NCBI GenBank assembly: GCA_965233625.1
Contig: OZ247499.1
Location: forward strand, 2,108,001 to 2,172,000
DNA from: G965233625 sp965233625
Lineage (GTDB): Bacteria > Planctomycetota > Planctomycetia > Pirellulales > Pirellulaceae
DNA length: 64,000 nt
Direction: 5' to 3'
Shown: positions 62,061-64,000 of the stretch, piece by piece
How positions within the stretch are numbered: the stretch's first letter is position 1
How the letters are laid out: each line of letters opens with the position of its first letter
Translations under genes and position numbers: made by a program
Notes under the pieces: model-generated
Databases searched by the model: none
What the model was told of the DNA's origin: nothing
What the model saw: the letters and a program-made list of their open reading frames with translations, nothing else

Positions 62061-63287
62061 ATGGCATCTTTAGAGTTGCGCGGGAAAACGTACTCAATCG
62101 TGTTCCGATATGGTGGGAGGAAGATAACACGTTCTCTCAAGACCAGAGATATCAAAGAGGCACAGTCCAGGCTTTCACGGCTGGAAGAAAATCTCCGCCT
62201 GGTGGATGCTGGGCGTTTGACGCTGCCCCTGCAAGCAGACGTGGCCACTTTTCTGCTATCCGATGGCAAGATCGAACAGAAGCCTGTCCTGCGTTCCCTA
62301 ACCCTCGGCGCTGCTTTCTCCCAATTCTTTGATGCCATTCCATCGAAGTCACTGGAGAAAACAACACTCGATGGAATGCAGATACACCGCAGGCATCTTG
62401 AGCGGCTGCTTGGGGAAAAACGTACCCTCCAGACACTTGCGCTGAGCGACTTACAACTTTACGTCAACACTCGTTGCGACGAACCGGGACAACGTGGCGG
62501 GACGGTCGGTCCTAACACGATCAATAAGGAGTTGACGACACTTCGCTCACTCTGGCATTGGGCAGTCAATGCCGGTTTGCTGCAAGGAGATTTGCCCCGG
62601 AAAGGAATACGTCTGCCAAAGGGGAAAGAGAGGCCGCCGTTTCAGACGTGGGATGAGATTGAGACCCAGACGGCTGGTTTGGACGAAAATGAGCAGAAAG
62701 AGCTTTGGGACTGCCTGTACTTACGGCTCAGCGAGATCGAGGAACTTCTCAAACACGTGAAGAAAACGGCGAATCATCCGTTCACTCACCCGATGTTTGT
62801 GGCGGCGGCACACACTGGTGCACGCCGTAGTGAATTGCTCAGATCTCGGCTTGGGGACATCTACAAGGACTTCATTGTGATCCGTGAACGTAAAAGAAAG
62901 CATGGCCATGAGACAACCCGGCGTGTGCCACTTTCGACAACGTTGCGCAGTGTGTTGGATAACTGGCTCAAGGAACACCCAGGCGGGCCGCACACCTTCT
63001 GTTTGGCGGCTGGTACTCCACGTTCACGAAACGGCAAGGAGATTCGGCCAATATCCCGCGACGCCGCCAACGACCACTTTAAGCGGCCATTGGCAAACAG
63101 TCGATGGTCTGTTGTCCGGGGCTGGCATTGCTTCCGACATTCATTCATCAGTAATTTAGCGTCGAGCGGCGTAGACCAAAGACTGATCGATGAGTTTGTC
63201 GGACACACGAGTGAGGAAGTGAAACGCAGGTATCGACACCTCTTACCAGATGTTAAGCAACAAGCTATCCGATCCGTTTTGGGATAG
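62061..63287 (+). CDS. Tyrosine recombinase (integrase) of an integrated element
   Basis: 408 residues from the ATG at 62061 with AGGG upstream; an in-frame ATG at 62001 is possible. N-terminal arm-binding part (LRGKTYSIVFRYGGRKITRS), core-binding SAM-like part (LGAAFSQFFDAIP, LWHWAVNAGLL), and catalytic domain with Arg in TGARRSELLRS, HCFRHSF (His-x-x-Arg), GHTS (His) and the nucleophile Tyr in RRYRHLLP. All catalytic residues are present. It lies 109 bp past the tRNA-Leu, so the element is probably integrated there; the other attachment site is outside the window. Confidence 0.95.
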   Translation: MASLELRGKTYSIVFRYGGRKITRSLKTRDIKEAQSRLSRLEENLRLVDAGRLTLPLQADVATFLLSDGKIEQKPVLRSLTLGAAFSQFFDAIPSKSLEKTTLDGMQIHRRHLERLLGEKRTLQTLALSDLQLYVNTRCDEPGQRGGTVGPNTINKELTTLRSLWHWAVNAGLLQGDLPRKGIRLPKGKERPPFQTWDEIETQTAGLDENEQKELWDCLYLRLSEIEELLKHVKKTANHPFTHPMFVAAAHTGARRSELLRSRLGDIYKDFIVIRERKRKHGHETTRRVPLSTTLRSVLDNWLKEHPGGPHTFCLAAGTPRSRNGKEIRPISRDAANDHFKRPLANSRWSVVRGWHCFRHSFISNLASSGVDQRLIDEFVGHTSEEVKRRYRHLLPDVKQQAIRSVLG

Positions 63288-63543
63288 GCAGCGGTCCTTC
63301 GTTAAGCACACGTTGCAGCTCATCGTGACTGATCCGCCATTCCATGGAACCGCCACAGCCGACGTGGCTTTTATCCGCTTGCACGCGACCTAAACGGCAC
63401 CACTCACGGACGGTGTACTCGGAGCGGGAGACAATCTCCGCCACCTCGGCGGTCGTGTAAAACTCTTTGGTTGTTCTCTGCTGCTGCATCTCGATCAGCA
63501 GATTCTCAATGCGATCCAGCCGGTTAAGGATGTGGTCAATCAT
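63265..63543 (-). CDS. Small MerR/excisionase-type helix-turn-helix protein
   Basis: 92 residues from the ATG at 63543, with GAGGAG upstream. A coiled coil (MIDHILNRLDRIENLLIEMQ) precedes a helix-turn-helix of the excisionase type (FYTTAEVAEIVSRSEYTVRE, WCRLGRVQADKS). It is convergent with the integrase and the 3' ends overlap by 23 bp. It may direct excision or regulate the element. Confidence 0.85.
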   Translation of the reverse strand: MIDHILNRLDRIENLLIEMQQQRTTKEFYTTAEVAEIVSRSEYTVREWCRLGRVQADKSHVGCGGSMEWRISHDELQRVLNEGPLPIPKRIG

Positions 63544-63620
63544 ATCGGGTCTCCTCGCGAAAGATGAAAGGGCCATCCATGCCAGATCGGTTAAGCAGCC
63601 ATTAGTTTGGCCTTGGTCGA

Positions 63621-63992
63621 CTATTTTTGTTGTGAAGCCAGGTTCTGCATAATCTCGTCATATTCACGCGAGATTTCATCCTGCTCTTGCGGCGTAAGCT
63701 GGTCGGCGACTTCCATGAGTTTGTCGAGTTTCTCCAGCCAGGCGACCGCGAAGCGGTTGACCAGGTCCTCGAGCTCTTCGCCAAGCGTTCTGCCGGATTC
63801 CTGACTAAATTCCTGTGCCCAGCCGGTAAGCTGCTCTGGAGTAAGGCCACCGCGTTCCGTCAGGAAACGGTAATTCTTCCAGTTGTAGGCGAACATGCGG
63901 AAGGGCTGGGGTGTTGCCATGCCTGGCATGGGCAGCATGCGGACTTCATGCTGCAAACTATTTTCGATTTCCTGATCGGTCATAAATTCCAT
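63621..63992 (-). CDS. Hypothetical protein of the integrated element
   Basis: 123 residues; a start three codons later (63983) is equally possible. It is acidic and helical with a Met/Pro-rich early part (RMLPMPGMATPQPF) and a helix with many Glu and Asp (LEDLVNRFAVAWLEKLDKLM, EEQDEISREYDEIMQ-like). No family recognised. It lies upstream of the HTH gene on the same strand and may form an operon with it. Confidence 0.65.
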   Translation of the reverse strand: MEFMTDQEIENSLQHEVRMLPMPGMATPQPFRMFAYNWKNYRFLTERGGLTPEQLTGWAQEFSQESGRTLGEELEDLVNRFAVAWLEKLDKLMEVADQLTPQEQDEISREYDEIMQNLASQQK

Positions 63993-64000
63993 CTCTCTAT

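Overview
The window is chromosomal DNA from a planctomycete, probably of the order Pirellulales. The phylum-level evidence is the set of planctomycete-specific families: DUF1592/DUF1588/DUF1585 proteins paired with DUF1552 proteins, a DUF1549/DUF1553 protein, planctomycete-type cytochrome c modules, an FG-GAP/ASPIC protein, and a membrane Ser/Thr kinase with a TPR region. The order is an inference. Base composition is GC-rich and even, apart from an AT-richer patch near 24.6-25.3 kb. Several genes run past the expected start, so starts were chosen from ribosome binding sites and family length.

Layout. 1-10.7 kb holds two DUF1592+DUF1552 pairs facing away from each other, with an ASPIC protein and a partial di-heme cytochrome protein. 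11.3-12.0 kb is a secreted EF-hand protein. 12.1-18.4 kb is a minus-strand cluster of three HlyD-like adaptor proteins, one with GAF domains and one fused to an M50 metalloprotease with a PqqD-like N-terminus, plus an SDR protein; no transport ATPase or RND pump is present. 18.7-24.4 kb encodes a caspase-PDZ-Sel1 protein, a HAMP-like membrane protein and a stand-alone GldG-like protein. An IS5-type transposase remnant and a probable DUF7003 gene follow. 25.4-34.8 kb carries a fatty acid desaturase, a double-TlpA lipoprotein, a glycosyltransferase, LepA, HemQ and a DEDDh exonuclease.

34.9-38.2 kb encodes a BamA-like function split into a five-POTRA protein and a separate beta-barrel protein whose start overlaps the preceding stop. 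38.4-41.9 kb is a flagellar group (flgE-flbD-motA). 42-50.2 kb holds an RluA-type pseudouridine synthase, a TPR lipoprotein, a zinc-ribbon membrane protein, a DUF1549/DUF1553 protein, NusB, a ParA-like ATPase and a TadG-like vWA protein. 50.3-52.5 kb has a GNAT acetyltransferase and a second vWA membrane protein. 52.5-56.4 kb is a metal ABC importer operon (binding protein, extra membrane protein, ATPase, permease) in which the permease is fused to a DtxR-type repressor; an 18-bp palindrome lies just upstream. 56.6-61.6 kb has an outer-membrane-like protein, a Ser/Thr kinase and a Cys/Gly-rich lipoprotein. 61.87 kb is tRNA-Leu(CAA), followed at once by a tyrosine integrase, a small HTH protein and a hypothetical gene: the start of an integrated element that continues past the right edge.

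The most interesting items are the split BamA pair, the permease-repressor fusion with its candidate operator, and the pump-less HlyD/M50/GAF cluster. All functional statements rest on motif reading; no database search was run.
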